From assembly GCA_001548435.1 (NCBI GenBank), contig AP017308.1, positions 877,030-941,029 of the forward strand: DNA of 64,000 nt, given 5' to 3'. The notes beneath the pieces are model-generated. The model made no database searches, was not told the DNA's origin, and worked only from the letters and a program-made list of their open reading frames with translations. How positions within the stretch are numbered: the first letter of the stretch is position 1; every line of letters begins with the position of its first letter. Shown piece after piece: positions 36,577 through 48,869 of this stretch. The translations under genes and the position numbers were made by a program. This DNA comes from Leptolyngbya sp. NIES-3755. GTDB taxonomy: Bacteria; Cyanobacteriota; Cyanobacteriia; Leptolyngbyales; Leptolyngbyaceae.

Positions 36577-37422
36577 CTATTTGCGTTTTGCTTCGTTGCT
36601 GTTAGCAATGCGCGATCGAACATCAGAAAGCGATCGTCCTTGGCGAAGTTGATCTAGCCAGGTTCGCAGTCCTCTTGTATCTGCATCGCGACCCAGCAGT
36701 TCCTGATAGATTCGATTGATTGCGTCCCGTGCTTCTGGACTGCGAACTAATTCTTCGCGAATATCATCCAGAGATCGATTGTCTCGCTCTAAAAATCTCG
36801 TCCAAGTTCGTAACCCGCTCTCATCCACTCTTCGTCCAAACACATCTTCGTAGAGTTCTGCGATCGCATCTTTCGCATCATCGCTTCGAGCAATTTCCCG
36901 GCGAATTTGAGAGAGCGATCGACCTTCTGCCAGTTCTCGAATGTATTCCCGAACTTTGTAGCCGTCTGAATTGCGCCCGGTGATGTCACGGTAAGTTCTG
37001 CGAATCTCTTCTGAAATTTGACTCGATCGAGCTTCTTCAATGTTTGTCCCGCGCAAATTCACGCCAAACAATTCGGCATAAACCAGAATTGCATCCCGCA
37101 GATTAGCATCTCTGAGATCCGCATTCGATAAATCTGCTCTTTGTAAATCTGCACTTCTTAGATTCGCTTCTTGAAGATTTGCACCGCTGAGATTTGCGCT
37201 ATTCAGATTCGCACGTCTTAAATCCGCACCTTGAAGATTTGCACCGCGTAGATTGACTCCCCGAAGATTTTTCCCTTGCAAATCCACATCACGCAGATCG
37301 CAACGGACACACGATCGAGTCTCTAAGAGTTGCCGAATTGAATCAGCACTCTCCGCATAACCAGGCAAAACAGTACTCAGTGCAATTCCAAAAGTAGCTA
37401 GAACAAGAATCGCGGGTTTCAT
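36577..37422 (-). CDS. Secreted pentapeptide-repeat protein with DUF4214-like C-terminal repeats
   Basis: 281 residues. A signal peptide (about 1-24, ending PGYAES) is followed by a Cys pair (CVRCDLRD), about 20 pentapeptide units of the A(N/D)LxX type (about 48-125), and two to three repeats of about 50 residues resembling DUF4214 (LYEDVFGRRVDESGLRTW; IYQELLGRDADTRGLRTW). Pentapeptide repeats form a right-handed beta helix. DUF4214 is found in extracellular and S-layer-associated proteins. The combination is unusual. It ends 2 bases after the convergent mutY stop. Confidence 0.8.
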   Translation of the reverse strand: MKPAILVLATFGIALSTVLPGYAESADSIRQLLETRSCVRCDLRDVDLQGKNLRGVNLRGANLQGADLRRANLNSANLSGANLQEANLRSADLQRADLSNADLRDANLRDAILVYAELFGVNLRGTNIEEARSSQISEEIRRTYRDITGRNSDGYKVREYIRELAEGRSLSQIRREIARSDDAKDAIAELYEDVFGRRVDESGLRTWTRFLERDNRSLDDIREELVRSPEARDAINRIYQELLGRDADTRGLRTWLDQLRQGRSLSDVRSRIANSNEAKRK

Positions 37423-37554
37423 AGATTGAGCAGGTAAATCGAATAGGTTTAAGGAATGCTACAGAATCAGTAAATTCGATTCTGGAAATCACACTTAAAG
37501 TATTCGTCGCTACCCGCATCGGATTTGTTCCGGTCGTATAGAAAACTTAGTAAT

Positions 37555-38643
37555 CTATCGCGCTTCAGCGGGCATCAGTCCCAAGGTTGTGAGGAGTCGA
37601 TCGCTATCAAAGTACTGTTCGATCATCTGACAGATACACTGAAACTTGATCGGTTCTTGCAGTCGCACTTCCCCAAATGCTCGTTCAATAATTTCAACCG
37701 TTGTGAGTGTATCCAGATCGACAGAGAGAATCGGAATTTCTAAGTCTTCTGCACGAGAAACGATTTCTTTCGTTGGTGGAATATGTCCTGTCAGAATCAA
37801 ACATTGAGTCGAAGTTTCGAGTGCTGCCAACTGCAAATCAGTTCGATCGCCACCTGTAACGACTGCCATATTTTGGCGAGCGCGGAAATATTTGAGTGCC
37901 GAATTGACGTTCATTGCTCCGATCGTCAAACTTTCCACCATGTGATCTAATCGATCGCCCCGACACAGCACTTCCGCCTTCAGTTGGTGAACCAATTCCG
38001 CAACGCTGACACTTCTGAGTAAGGTACTACTTGGTAACACTCCAAAAACGGCAATCCCTTGTTTTTCTAAAAATGGACGGAAGGAATTGTTAATCGAATC
38101 AATCTGATCCCTTGGCACATCATTAATCAGGACACCCATTAATCGATCGCCTAATTTCTCTTTTGCACTCAGAATCAAGTCCAGCAACAAAACAGAATGG
38201 AATCGTGCTACGAGCATGACCGAAGCTTGAATCGTATCCGCTACTTGCAACAGCGATAGATCGAATAATTTTCCTTCGCTCAGCGTTCCAGGACCTTCGA
38301 GAATCACTAAATCGCCCTTCTGTTGCTGCGATCGCTCAATCAACAACTGACGATAATCCTGCGTATCCGAACCATTTAAACGATTCTCGACAGTCTCCGG
38401 ATTGAGAGTTAAAACGGGGGCTTGGAGTCGATCGCTATTTAGCCCGATCGTTTCTGCCACAAACTGAATATCGCCATCACTATCCGCCATTTGGGTTTGT
38501 CCCCAACCGCCGCCCAGCGCCTTACCGTAGGCAAGATCCAGCCCTCGCGCTTTCAGTTGGTGGAACATTCCTAAAATTGCAGCAGACTTGCCACTATAAG
38601 CTTCCAGGGAACCAATCAATAAATACTTGGCAGACTTAGGCAC
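37555..38643 (-). CDS. DRTGG-domain / BioD-like protein (phosphotransacetylase family)
   Basis: 362 residues from the GTG at 38643, with GGAG 8 bases before it. An N-terminal AAA_26/BioD-like P-loop domain (GSLEAYSGKSAAILG) binds a nucleotide. A DRTGG domain lies at about 215-320. Related domains are found N-terminal to phosphotransacetylase (Pta) in other bacteria, but the acetyltransferase domain is missing, so this is probably a nucleotide-sensing regulator. The family is common in cyanobacteria with unknown function. Confidence 0.78.
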   Translation of the reverse strand: MPKSAKYLLIGSLEAYSGKSAAILGMFHQLKARGLDLAYGKALGGGWGQTQMADSDGDIQFVAETIGLNSDRLQAPVLTLNPETVENRLNGSDTQDYRQLLIERSQQQKGDLVILEGPGTLSEGKLFDLSLLQVADTIQASVMLVARFHSVLLLDLILSAKEKLGDRLMGVLINDVPRDQIDSINNSFRPFLEKQGIAVFGVLPSSTLLRSVSVAELVHQLKAEVLCRGDRLDHMVESLTIGAMNVNSALKYFRARQNMAVVTGGDRTDLQLAALETSTQCLILTGHIPPTKEIVSRAEDLEIPILSVDLDTLTTVEIIERAFGEVRLQEPIKFQCICQMIEQYFDSDRLLTTLGLMPAEAR

Positions 38644-38787
38644 GCGCTCACTCCGGTTAATCAAAGAGCCGTCTCAGACTCTAAGAATTCTATCGCACTC
38701 GTGTGGAGTGAAGCTTGAGAATCCCGCTAAAAATTAAGGGAGCGACCCAAGACGAGCCACTCCCTCAAAACCATTTCTAAATTGCTT

Positions 38788-39165
38788 CTAATCGTCGATT
38801 CTCAGCAGCTTTCGATAAAACGACTGAGAAAAATCCGACAAGCGAGTGCGCTTGAAATTGTGAATCACTTCAATCAAGAAATCGACAAATTCAAAATTCG
38901 CCATCATGACCTCATAACTAAGTTCCGCATTGCCCTCGAATTGAATCCGACAGCGGCACAAATCCGCCGGAAGCGTCGAAACATTCCAAGAAGCAATAAA
39001 GGGAATACTATCGCCACCTTCGATTTTGCGCTCTCCCTCTAAAGCGCCTTTCTGATAAAGACTAATCGCAAACGGTAAAAGCTGTTTTTTTCCCTGCTGC
39101 GGGTAGTAGGGCGTATACACCCCAACTTGTTGAGTGGGTGCGGGTTGAAGTTTCTCGATCGACAT
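38788..39165 (-). CDS. Conserved cyanobacterial protein, probable EbsA (biofilm/type IV pilus) family
   Basis: 125 residues, soluble. It contains a conserved block (LPFAISLYQKGALEGERKI, WNVSTLPADLCRCRIQF and SYEVMMANFEFVDFLIEV) that I associate with the cyanobacteria-specific EbsA proteins, needed for type IV pilus assembly and biofilm self-suppression in Synechococcus elongatus. The match is from memory and not certain. It lies alone between the DRTGG gene and apcE, divergent from apcE. Confidence 0.6.
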   Translation of the reverse strand: MSIEKLQPAPTQQVGVYTPYYPQQGKKQLLPFAISLYQKGALEGERKIEGGDSIPFIASWNVSTLPADLCRCRIQFEGNAELSYEVMMANFEFVDFLIEVIHNFKRTRLSDFSQSFYRKLLRIDD

Positions 39166-43007
<3,842 letters not shown>

Positions 43008-43038
43008 ATAATTGAAGAATCTTTGTAGAGTTGCGATT

Positions 43039-43293
43039 ATGCCGATCCCTGAGATTCAAGCCAACGTGAAATATGTCACGAATGCAGCAGGCGAAAAGAC
43101 GGATGTGCTAGTTCCAGTTGAACTTTGGGAGGAACTGATCAAGTTTTTGCAATTAGAAGAAAGTGGGCTTGATGCGATCGACGAAAATGAACCAAAGGAG
43201 CAGATTTTAGCAGATTTACAAGAAGCAATTCGCCAAGGAAGAGCAGGAGAGACTTTTCCGATTTCAGAATTGTGGGATGGAATTGATGTTTGA
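43039..43293 (+). CDS. Antitoxin of a type II toxin-antitoxin module
   Basis: 84 residues. A beta-start (EIQANVKYVTNAAGEKTDVLVPVELW) and a charged helical C-terminus are typical of Phd/YefM-like or related cyanobacterial antitoxins. It starts at the ATG at 43039, 32 bases after the apcE terminator, and overlaps the RelE-like toxin by 17 bases. It would neutralise the toxin and repress the operon. Confidence 0.82.
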   Translation: MPIPEIQANVKYVTNAAGEKTDVLVPVELWEELIKFLQLEESGLDAIDENEPKEQILADLQEAIRQGRAGETFPISELWDGIDV

Positions 43294-43624
43294 TTCTGTG
43301 ATAGAAGTGCGATTTGGAAAGCTTTTTAAGCGTCGTCTTAAAGATCTTTCAAAACGCTATCGCCAAGTTCAGAAGGACATTCAACCCATCATCACAGAGC
43401 TTGAACAGGGAAACTTCATTGGTAATCAAGTTTCTGGAACAGATTTCGCCGTTTTCAAAGTTCGAGCGAGAAATAGTGATGTTCCTACCGGAAAAAGTGG
43501 CGGATATCGGCTGATCTATCAATTAGTTTCGCCTGAGAGTGTTCTTTTGCTTCTGATCTATGCGAAATCTGATCAGGCTGATGTTTCGGTAGAAGAAATA
43601 GAATCAGCGATTTATGAAGCTTGA
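43277..43624 (+). CDS. RelE/ParE-family toxin
   Basis: 115 residues; ATG at 43277 or 43286. The fold markers are KLFKRRLKDLSKRYRQV, GNFIGNQVSGTDFAVFKVRARN and GGYRLIYQLVSPESVLLLLIYAKSDQ, typical of RelE/ParE toxins, which cut mRNA on the ribosome or poison gyrase. The C-terminal ENLYYAK-like segment is present but the target cannot be told. Overlap with the antitoxin supports a two-gene module. Confidence 0.85.
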   Translation: MELMFDSVIEVRFGKLFKRRLKDLSKRYRQVQKDIQPIITELEQGNFIGNQVSGTDFAVFKVRARNSDVPTGKSGGYRLIYQLVSPESVLLLLIYAKSDQADVSVEEIESAIYEA

Positions 43625-43699
43625 CAATGGCATTGTTGCTGTTACTCACTGCAACGCATAGGGAAAATTAAAGAAGATGTAAAGCAGAACGATTTTTGG

Positions 43700-43885
43700 A
43701 TGGTTGTAGATCTCTTAATTGGAGTATTCCAATGGATTTGGAAGTTATGGAATAGACTTGACGACAAAACAAAGCGTCAAATTATTGATTCTGTCGTTAA
43801 CTCATTCCAGGATTTACTACGTAGTTTTTATCAGCAGTGGAAGAACAGCAAACACATAGGAGAGACAGAAAGTGAATCGCTTTGA
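43700..43885 (+). CDS. Small hypothetical protein (61 residues)
   Basis: Starts with a hydrophobic, Trp-rich helix (VVDLLIGVFQWIWKLWNRL) followed by an amphipathic helix (QIIDSVVNSFQDLLRSFYQQW). It could be a membrane-attached partner or peptide. No family recognised. Its end overlaps the next gene by 14 bases, so the two are likely coupled. It lies between the toxin-antitoxin genes and the duplicated apcE terminator. Confidence 0.55.
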   Translation: MVVDLLIGVFQWIWKLWNRLDDKTKRQIIDSVVNSFQDLLRSFYQQWKNSKHIGETESESL

Positions 43886-44192
43886 AGACTTTATGAATGA
43901 AGCGCAGAAATCTTCTGATCAGCGTGTGACAGCATTTCCGATAATGCTAGCGGATGTTCAAACTTCACTCGCCTCAACAATTAGAGGCATCATAGCTCCG
44001 ACAGCGCTGAATGATGTTGAGAAGCACAAATTTTCTCAGGAAGTGTCGAGTTTAGTTCAAGACACAACGCTTATCTCTGAGTTCAGCAGCCAAATAGGCA
44101 CTCCAAAAGAAACTGAGACAGAGGAAGAATTTGTTAAGCGGAGCAGTGATGTATTGAGAAACATGCTCTATGAAAAATTTGGAATCAAGTAG
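43872..44192 (+). CDS. Hypothetical protein of the apcE-downstream cassette (106 residues)
   Basis: GTG start at 43872, overlapping the small gene before it. Mostly helical (FEDFMNEAQKSSDQRVTAF; EFVKRSSDVLRNMLYEKFG). No family recognised. Its TAG stop falls at the first bases of the second apcE-end repeat. It may act with the 61-residue protein. Confidence 0.55.
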   Translation: MNRFEDFMNEAQKSSDQRVTAFPIMLADVQTSLASTIRGIIAPTALNDVEKHKFSQEVSSLVQDTTLISEFSSQIGTPKETETEEEFVKRSSDVLRNMLYEKFGIK

Positions 44193-44334
44193 TGCGAAAG
44201 CGGATGCCGATTTGGTGAAACAATCTTGGTCGGATTTGTCACCTTCGTATGTGACGGGTCGCCTCAGCTAAGTTAGTTTGATTGAATGAGAAGCCCTTGA
44301 TCGAACAATTATGCGATCGTGGGCTTTTTATTTT
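44189..44334 (+). repeat. apcE 3' end and terminator, copy B
   Basis: Second copy of the direct repeat 42866-43007. It encodes the same 25-residue apcE tail (one Val to Ala change, five synonymous changes) without a start, then TAA and a diverged terminator (AAGCCC...GGGCTTTTTATTTT, 44291-44334). It is a non-coding remnant here. Confidence 0.9.
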
Positions 44335-44379
44335 GCATCTCGTATACTATTAGCAAAGCCACATTACAGGTATCAAGCT

Positions 44380-44736
44380 GTGAAAATCACTTTAGACATC
44401 TCTGAAGAATTGGCAACACAGCTACAGTCGATCGAGGAACCTTTGCCCAAAGTTTTAGAACTTGGAGTCCGTAAAGTCATTGATCGATCGCAGATTAAAT
44501 TTGAGGGAGTTGCTGAAGTGCTAGAGTTTTTCACTCAGCTTCCTACTCCTGAAGAAATTATCGCTTTGCAAGCCTCTGAGTCCTTGAAAAATAGAGTTCG
44601 TGAGCTACTCGATAGAAATCGAATGATCGGATTGACTGAAACGGAACAAGTTGAGTGGTCACAATACGAATATGTTGAACACTTAGTCAGAGTTGCCAAA
44701 GCCAAAGCACTCGCAAAGCTCAAAAGTGTTAGCTAA
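44380..44736 (+). CDS. Antitoxin-like hypothetical protein
   Basis: 118 residues from the GTG at 44380 (VKITLDISEELATQLQSIEEPLPKVLELGVRKV). This N-terminus is typical of cyanobacterial VapB-like antitoxins paired with PIN toxins. No toxin gene follows; the next gene is a secreted protein. It is either an orphan antitoxin or a regulator. Frame is open to 44311 but that would run through the terminator. Confidence 0.55.
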   Translation: MKITLDISEELATQLQSIEEPLPKVLELGVRKVIDRSQIKFEGVAEVLEFFTQLPTPEEIIALQASESLKNRVRELLDRNRMIGLTETEQVEWSQYEYVEHLVRVAKAKALAKLKSVS

Positions 44737-44875
44737 GTAGCAGGATTAAATTGATCGAGTTGAAGAACGACAATTATTAATTGAACTAGGAATTTTACGA
44801 TCGCTAAATTGATCTGGAAACATTGCCGCTCTCGTCGTATTCAAGAGTACTAACGGCTCTGGTGATTTAACTTGT

Positions 44876-47092
44876 ATGTCTGATCGCTTCGTTCTCGCTT
44901 CTCTTCTCGGTCTGTTGATCACAACATCGCTTCCAATTGTTCCCGCTCAAGCACAGATAAATTTAAGCTGCTCTCAGTTGTTTACAGAAGATGTTGTACG
45001 GCGACTTCCCTATCCAAACCAACCTTTACCTGCGATCGTTGCGACCAATTCGGTTTCTCGTGCCTTTGCTGAATTGAACGAAATTGCTCAGTCTCCGGTT
45101 TCGAGCAATCCGATTGTGCAGAATTATCTCGATCGATGGTTAATTGGTAGACCATTTGCTTCTCGTCCTGATTCGCCAACGCCACCTCAGTTAGATCTCG
45201 TGCTTAAAGAGATTTCAAAGCCGAGTGAGAGCACACAATTAATCGGAATTCTGGATAAGCTTGCGCCTCGGATTGAACAGCTTTCGGATGAGCAGATTAA
45301 GTATCGATTGATGGCGGGATTAGCTCAATACTATCAACGATTGGGAGCAAGCGATCGAGCAACAACGATTCTAAATCGTGCCATTCAAGCTAGTTTGAAA
45401 CAATCGAATGCTCGATCGAGAACTTCGCAACTTGGTGGATTGTTAGTTACTGCTTCAGAACTGAAACAAACACCGAAGATTGCGGGATTGTTAGGTCAGG
45501 CTGAGAGTGCGATCGTAGAAACAATGCAGCCTGCTCGACCCAATGAAAATATCATGCTATTTCAAGTGACAGTTCCGCTTGCATTAGCGCAATCTTATTT
45601 TGAAGCGAATCAGCCTGCAAAAGCATTACAGATTGTCGATCGAGTCACAAAATTCGCTCCAGCAACTCAACTGAATCCAGACATCGCTCGATTGTATTTA
45701 CTCCTCAAACGGCAAGACAAAGCACAGCCTTATATCAATAGAATTCTGAGACGAGCAAACTATTTAGATGACCCGCGTTATCTAGCGTTAGCAGCAGTTT
45801 CTAGCAATCCAAAGCTGCTCAATCAAATTTGGGAAATGATCAAAAATCCATCGTTTGATTTTGATAGTTCTCGTGCTCTTCAAGCTTATTTTCAGGCAGG
45901 AGGAACCCCCGATCGAATTGCTCCACTGATAAACTCGCCTGATCTGAGAGCGGCTCACTCGTTAATAATCGCAGGAGAGTATCGCAAACGGAATCAGACT
46001 CAGAAATCGAATCAAGCGATCGCACAATTCGTTCAAGCCATTCAACAACGTCGAAATGTGATTAACGGTGCTGAACCGATCTCGATCGCACTACAACAAG
46101 GCTACACTCCGGCGGCGAATACTGCATTGCGACAATTAGCTCGTTTGGGGTTAATTCCACCCAATGCCTATGTAATTCCCGTTGCTGAGAAACTCAAGGC
46201 TTTAGACGCGATCGAGTCCACGATTCAGCGGTTTCCCAACACTGATCCAGATGAGCGAATCCAAGTATTGCAGCAGTTTGCAGTAGCTTACGCACGACAG
46301 AATGTTAATCGAGCAATATCACTCGCTCAACAGTTACCGCTGAAAGGAAGCTATGGAACTCGCTCTCCACGAGTTGAAGCTTTGACCGAAATTGGAGTCC
46401 TTCAAGATCCAGCAACATTTGCGCTGGCGACAAAACAGGCAGAAAGTTTGACTGATCCAAGTTTGAAAGCCGTTGCTTATGGAGCGATCGCACGAGGTTA
46501 CATCAAAATCGGACAAGAACAATCGGCAGAAACCGCCCGTCAAACTGCGGTAAAAGCAGCGAAAGCAATTCCGATCAATCCGAATACAGGATTTACTCCG
46601 AACTATGCACTGTCGCTCTTATCTCAGCAGTTCCTGAATGACAATCAGATTCAGCCTGCTTGGAAAACATTTCAAGAGATTCCGAAAGAAGCTTATCAGG
46701 AAACAAACATTAGCAACTTAGTAATTTCAGCGACGCAAGTTGGACAATTAGACATTGCACAACAAGCCGCAGAATTGATTTATCAAAATCAGTCACCCGA
46801 TAGTTATCTGTCCATTGCTCCCGGACTCGCTCAGGCTTATCTGAGTCGAAATCGAACGAGCGAAGCGATCGCAATTCTCGATCGAGCGACCACCATTCTG
46901 AATGGAAAAGAAGCGCGATCGAATGATGCCCATATCCAAGTCATTCGGCTACTTGCTCAAGTCGATCGGATTGATACTGCACGTCAACTATTGGCGAAAT
47001 ATCCTGAATCGGGTGAATCAGGAAAGCTCCGAAGACAAGAACTTCAGAGCTATATCGATTGTTATGCTCAACGGAGATCAGGACTGCGGTGA
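44876..47092 (+). CDS. Secreted TPR-like helical-repeat protein
   Basis: 738 residues. A signal peptide (cut near VPAQA, residue 27) is followed by repeated helical hairpins of about 35 residues throughout (for example YYQRLGASDRATTILNRAI and LAQAYLSRNRTSEAIAILDRA), typical of TPR-like solenoids. It is likely a periplasmic or surface scaffolding protein. No catalytic motif is seen. Its last 15 bases overlap the convergent SLH-like gene. Confidence 0.75.
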   Translation: MSDRFVLASLLGLLITTSLPIVPAQAQINLSCSQLFTEDVVRRLPYPNQPLPAIVATNSVSRAFAELNEIAQSPVSSNPIVQNYLDRWLIGRPFASRPDSPTPPQLDLVLKEISKPSESTQLIGILDKLAPRIEQLSDEQIKYRLMAGLAQYYQRLGASDRATTILNRAIQASLKQSNARSRTSQLGGLLVTASELKQTPKIAGLLGQAESAIVETMQPARPNENIMLFQVTVPLALAQSYFEANQPAKALQIVDRVTKFAPATQLNPDIARLYLLLKRQDKAQPYINRILRRANYLDDPRYLALAAVSSNPKLLNQIWEMIKNPSFDFDSSRALQAYFQAGGTPDRIAPLINSPDLRAAHSLIIAGEYRKRNQTQKSNQAIAQFVQAIQQRRNVINGAEPISIALQQGYTPAANTALRQLARLGLIPPNAYVIPVAEKLKALDAIESTIQRFPNTDPDERIQVLQQFAVAYARQNVNRAISLAQQLPLKGSYGTRSPRVEALTEIGVLQDPATFALATKQAESLTDPSLKAVAYGAIARGYIKIGQEQSAETARQTAVKAAKAIPINPNTGFTPNYALSLLSQQFLNDNQIQPAWKTFQEIPKEAYQETNISNLVISATQVGQLDIAQQAAELIYQNQSPDSYLSIAPGLAQAYLSRNRTSEAIAILDRATTILNGKEARSNDAHIQVIRLLAQVDRIDTARQLLAKYPESGESGKLRRQELQSYIDCYAQRRSGLR

Positions 47093-47380
47093 AGGTTGTG
47101 GAGTCGGTTGCTGACGCTCGAACAAGCTTCTCGGAGCCGCCTGACGGAATGCACCACAATAGTGCATGGTTAACACTGCTTTGTACGCCCAGTCTCTTGG
47201 AGAAACATCGACAAAGGGATTAGGTAAGGTTTCAGCCCGATTTTGGGTGCAAGCTTGATAGATTTCTTCGGTTGTAGGCTGTGCTGTAGGTTGGGTTTGA
47301 GCAGACTTTGAGGGAGCCGCAAAACTAACAGTCGGCAATGCAGCTAAAAGCACACTGGCAGCGAGAATTGATTTCAACAT
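47078..47380 (-). CDS. Small secreted protein with SLH-like motif
   Basis: 100 residues with a signal peptide (LLAALPTVSFAAPS) and a short S-layer-homology-like stretch (NPFVDVSPRDWAYKAV). It is too short for a whole SLH triplet but the FxDVxxxxWA signature is clear. It has two Cys residues (CTQN and YCGAF) that could form a disulfide. Probably a cell-envelope protein. Confidence 0.65.
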   Translation of the reverse strand: MLKSILAASVLLAALPTVSFAAPSKSAQTQPTAQPTTEEIYQACTQNRAETLPNPFVDVSPRDWAYKAVLTMHYCGAFRQAAPRSLFERQQPTPQPSPQS

Positions 47381-47431
47381 AGGAAAAGTGCGATCGCAGA
47401 ACTACTTCTAGGATAGATCATCGAATTCAGA

Positions 47432-48844
47432 TCACGCCTCCACTTCTAAAAGCTCTGTTGGGTAGGCAATACACGAAAGAACATATCCCGCTTGTTGATC
47501 AGAGATCGATAAGACACTCGGAGCGGTTTGATAGCGAACTTTCCCTTTGCGAACTTTTACTTTACACATTCCACAAGCGCCCGCCCGACACGCATAACGA
47601 ATCTGAACGCCCTCCTGTTCTGCTGCCTCTAAGATTGGAGTTGTACTATCCGTTAACGCTTGTCGATCGGACTCAGTGAAGTAAAGAACAAGTGCTTCAT
47701 CGGTTGGCAAAGATGAAACTAATGTTGTCCCATTTTGACTTGCGAACTGCTCTTTCGGTGCTGAACTCCCAAAGCTTTCTTCCCAATACTGTTGCATTGG
47801 AAATTCCATGCTGTCGAGAACGGTCCGAATATTTTGCATGAATGGTTCAGAGCCGCAGACATACACCGATCGATCAAGCAAATCTGGAACAATCCAGGAC
47901 AACATTGATCGAGTAATTCGCCCCGTTAATCCCATCCAATACTGATGAGAACGAGTCACTGTGATCGCTAGATGTAAGTTCGGCATTTGTGCTGCGATCG
48001 ATTCTAGTTCTCGACGGAAGATGATGTCTTCTGGAGTCGTCGCACTGTGAAGAAAAACAATGTCACACTCGGTTAAAGTATCTTGCAGCCAGCGCAACAT
48101 CGACATCATTGGCGTAATTCCACTCCCCGCAGACATTAAGAGCAACTTTGGTGGAACATTGGGGACACAGGTAAATTGTCCCATTGCACCACCGAGTAGT
48201 TTAATGCGATCGCCAATCTTGAGATGATCATGCAACCAGTTAGACACTAGCCCGGTCGGAACACGCTTTACCGTGATGCTGAGATGATAAGGGCGCGTGG
48301 GTGAAGAGGAAATCGAATAAGGACGAATCACTGTTCGACCCTCGATTTCGAGTTCAACATTCACGAATTGACCTGGAAGATAGCAAAATTGGACAGCAGG
48401 TTCAGCAACAAAGCAGAATGTTTTTACGTCTGAAGTTTCATCAACGATGCGACAACAACGACAGAGAAGATCCTCATTTTGCCAGGATTGTACGGGAAGG
48501 GAAGGCTCGATCGAGGATTTAGCCAGCGGAGACAATGCTTCGACGTGCAAAAATGTTGCTCCAATTTGAAGCAAATCACCGACTTGAAGTTGGCGCGGTT
48601 CTTCTGGAGGAATATTTTCACCATTTAGAACTGATCCCGATGCACTTCCCACATCAATAAAATAGTAGGAACTCTCACGATAGATAATTCGTCCATGAAC
48701 TCGGCTAATCTCTGGACTTGCCAGCACCAAATCACAGGTCGTATGTCGTCCAATCATCCATTCGGTTTGTTCTAGCTCAGACTGTTCAAGCTGATGAATC
48801 TGAAACTCTCGTTGCTCAAAATTAACTGACTTTAGCGTCAACAT
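47432..48844 (-). CDS. FHA-domain flavin reductase with C-terminal 2Fe-2S ferredoxin
   Basis: 470 residues combining three domains: an FHA domain (about 1-100; MIGRHTTCDLVLASPEISRVHGRI, ..GSVLNGENI), a ferredoxin-NAD(P) reductase unit with RPYSISSSP (FAD) and AGSGITPMMSML (nucleotide), and a plant-type 2Fe-2S ferredoxin with Cys ligands in CRAGACGMC and a later Cys (VLSCIAYP). The last two resemble NADH:hybrid-cluster protein reductases. FHA domains bind phosphothreonine peptides. It is the third gene of an operon with a WD40 kinase and a membrane polyferredoxin, suggesting that phosphorylation recruits this reductase. Confidence 0.93.
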   Translation of the reverse strand: MLTLKSVNFEQREFQIHQLEQSELEQTEWMIGRHTTCDLVLASPEISRVHGRIIYRESSYYFIDVGSASGSVLNGENIPPEEPRQLQVGDLLQIGATFLHVEALSPLAKSSIEPSLPVQSWQNEDLLCRCCRIVDETSDVKTFCFVAEPAVQFCYLPGQFVNVELEIEGRTVIRPYSISSSPTRPYHLSITVKRVPTGLVSNWLHDHLKIGDRIKLLGGAMGQFTCVPNVPPKLLLMSAGSGITPMMSMLRWLQDTLTECDIVFLHSATTPEDIIFRRELESIAAQMPNLHLAITVTRSHQYWMGLTGRITRSMLSWIVPDLLDRSVYVCGSEPFMQNIRTVLDSMEFPMQQYWEESFGSSAPKEQFASQNGTTLVSSLPTDEALVLYFTESDRQALTDSTTPILEAAEQEGVQIRYACRAGACGMCKVKVRKGKVRYQTAPSVLSISDQQAGYVLSCIAYPTELLEVEA

Positions 48845-48869
48845 GGGAAGTTACCTCGGACCCGTAAGA

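Noticed and set aside
44291-44334. Second apcE terminator as the end of the 106-residue gene only
   Set aside because: The repeated coding sequence before it shows that it came with an apcE end, though it may now serve that gene as well.
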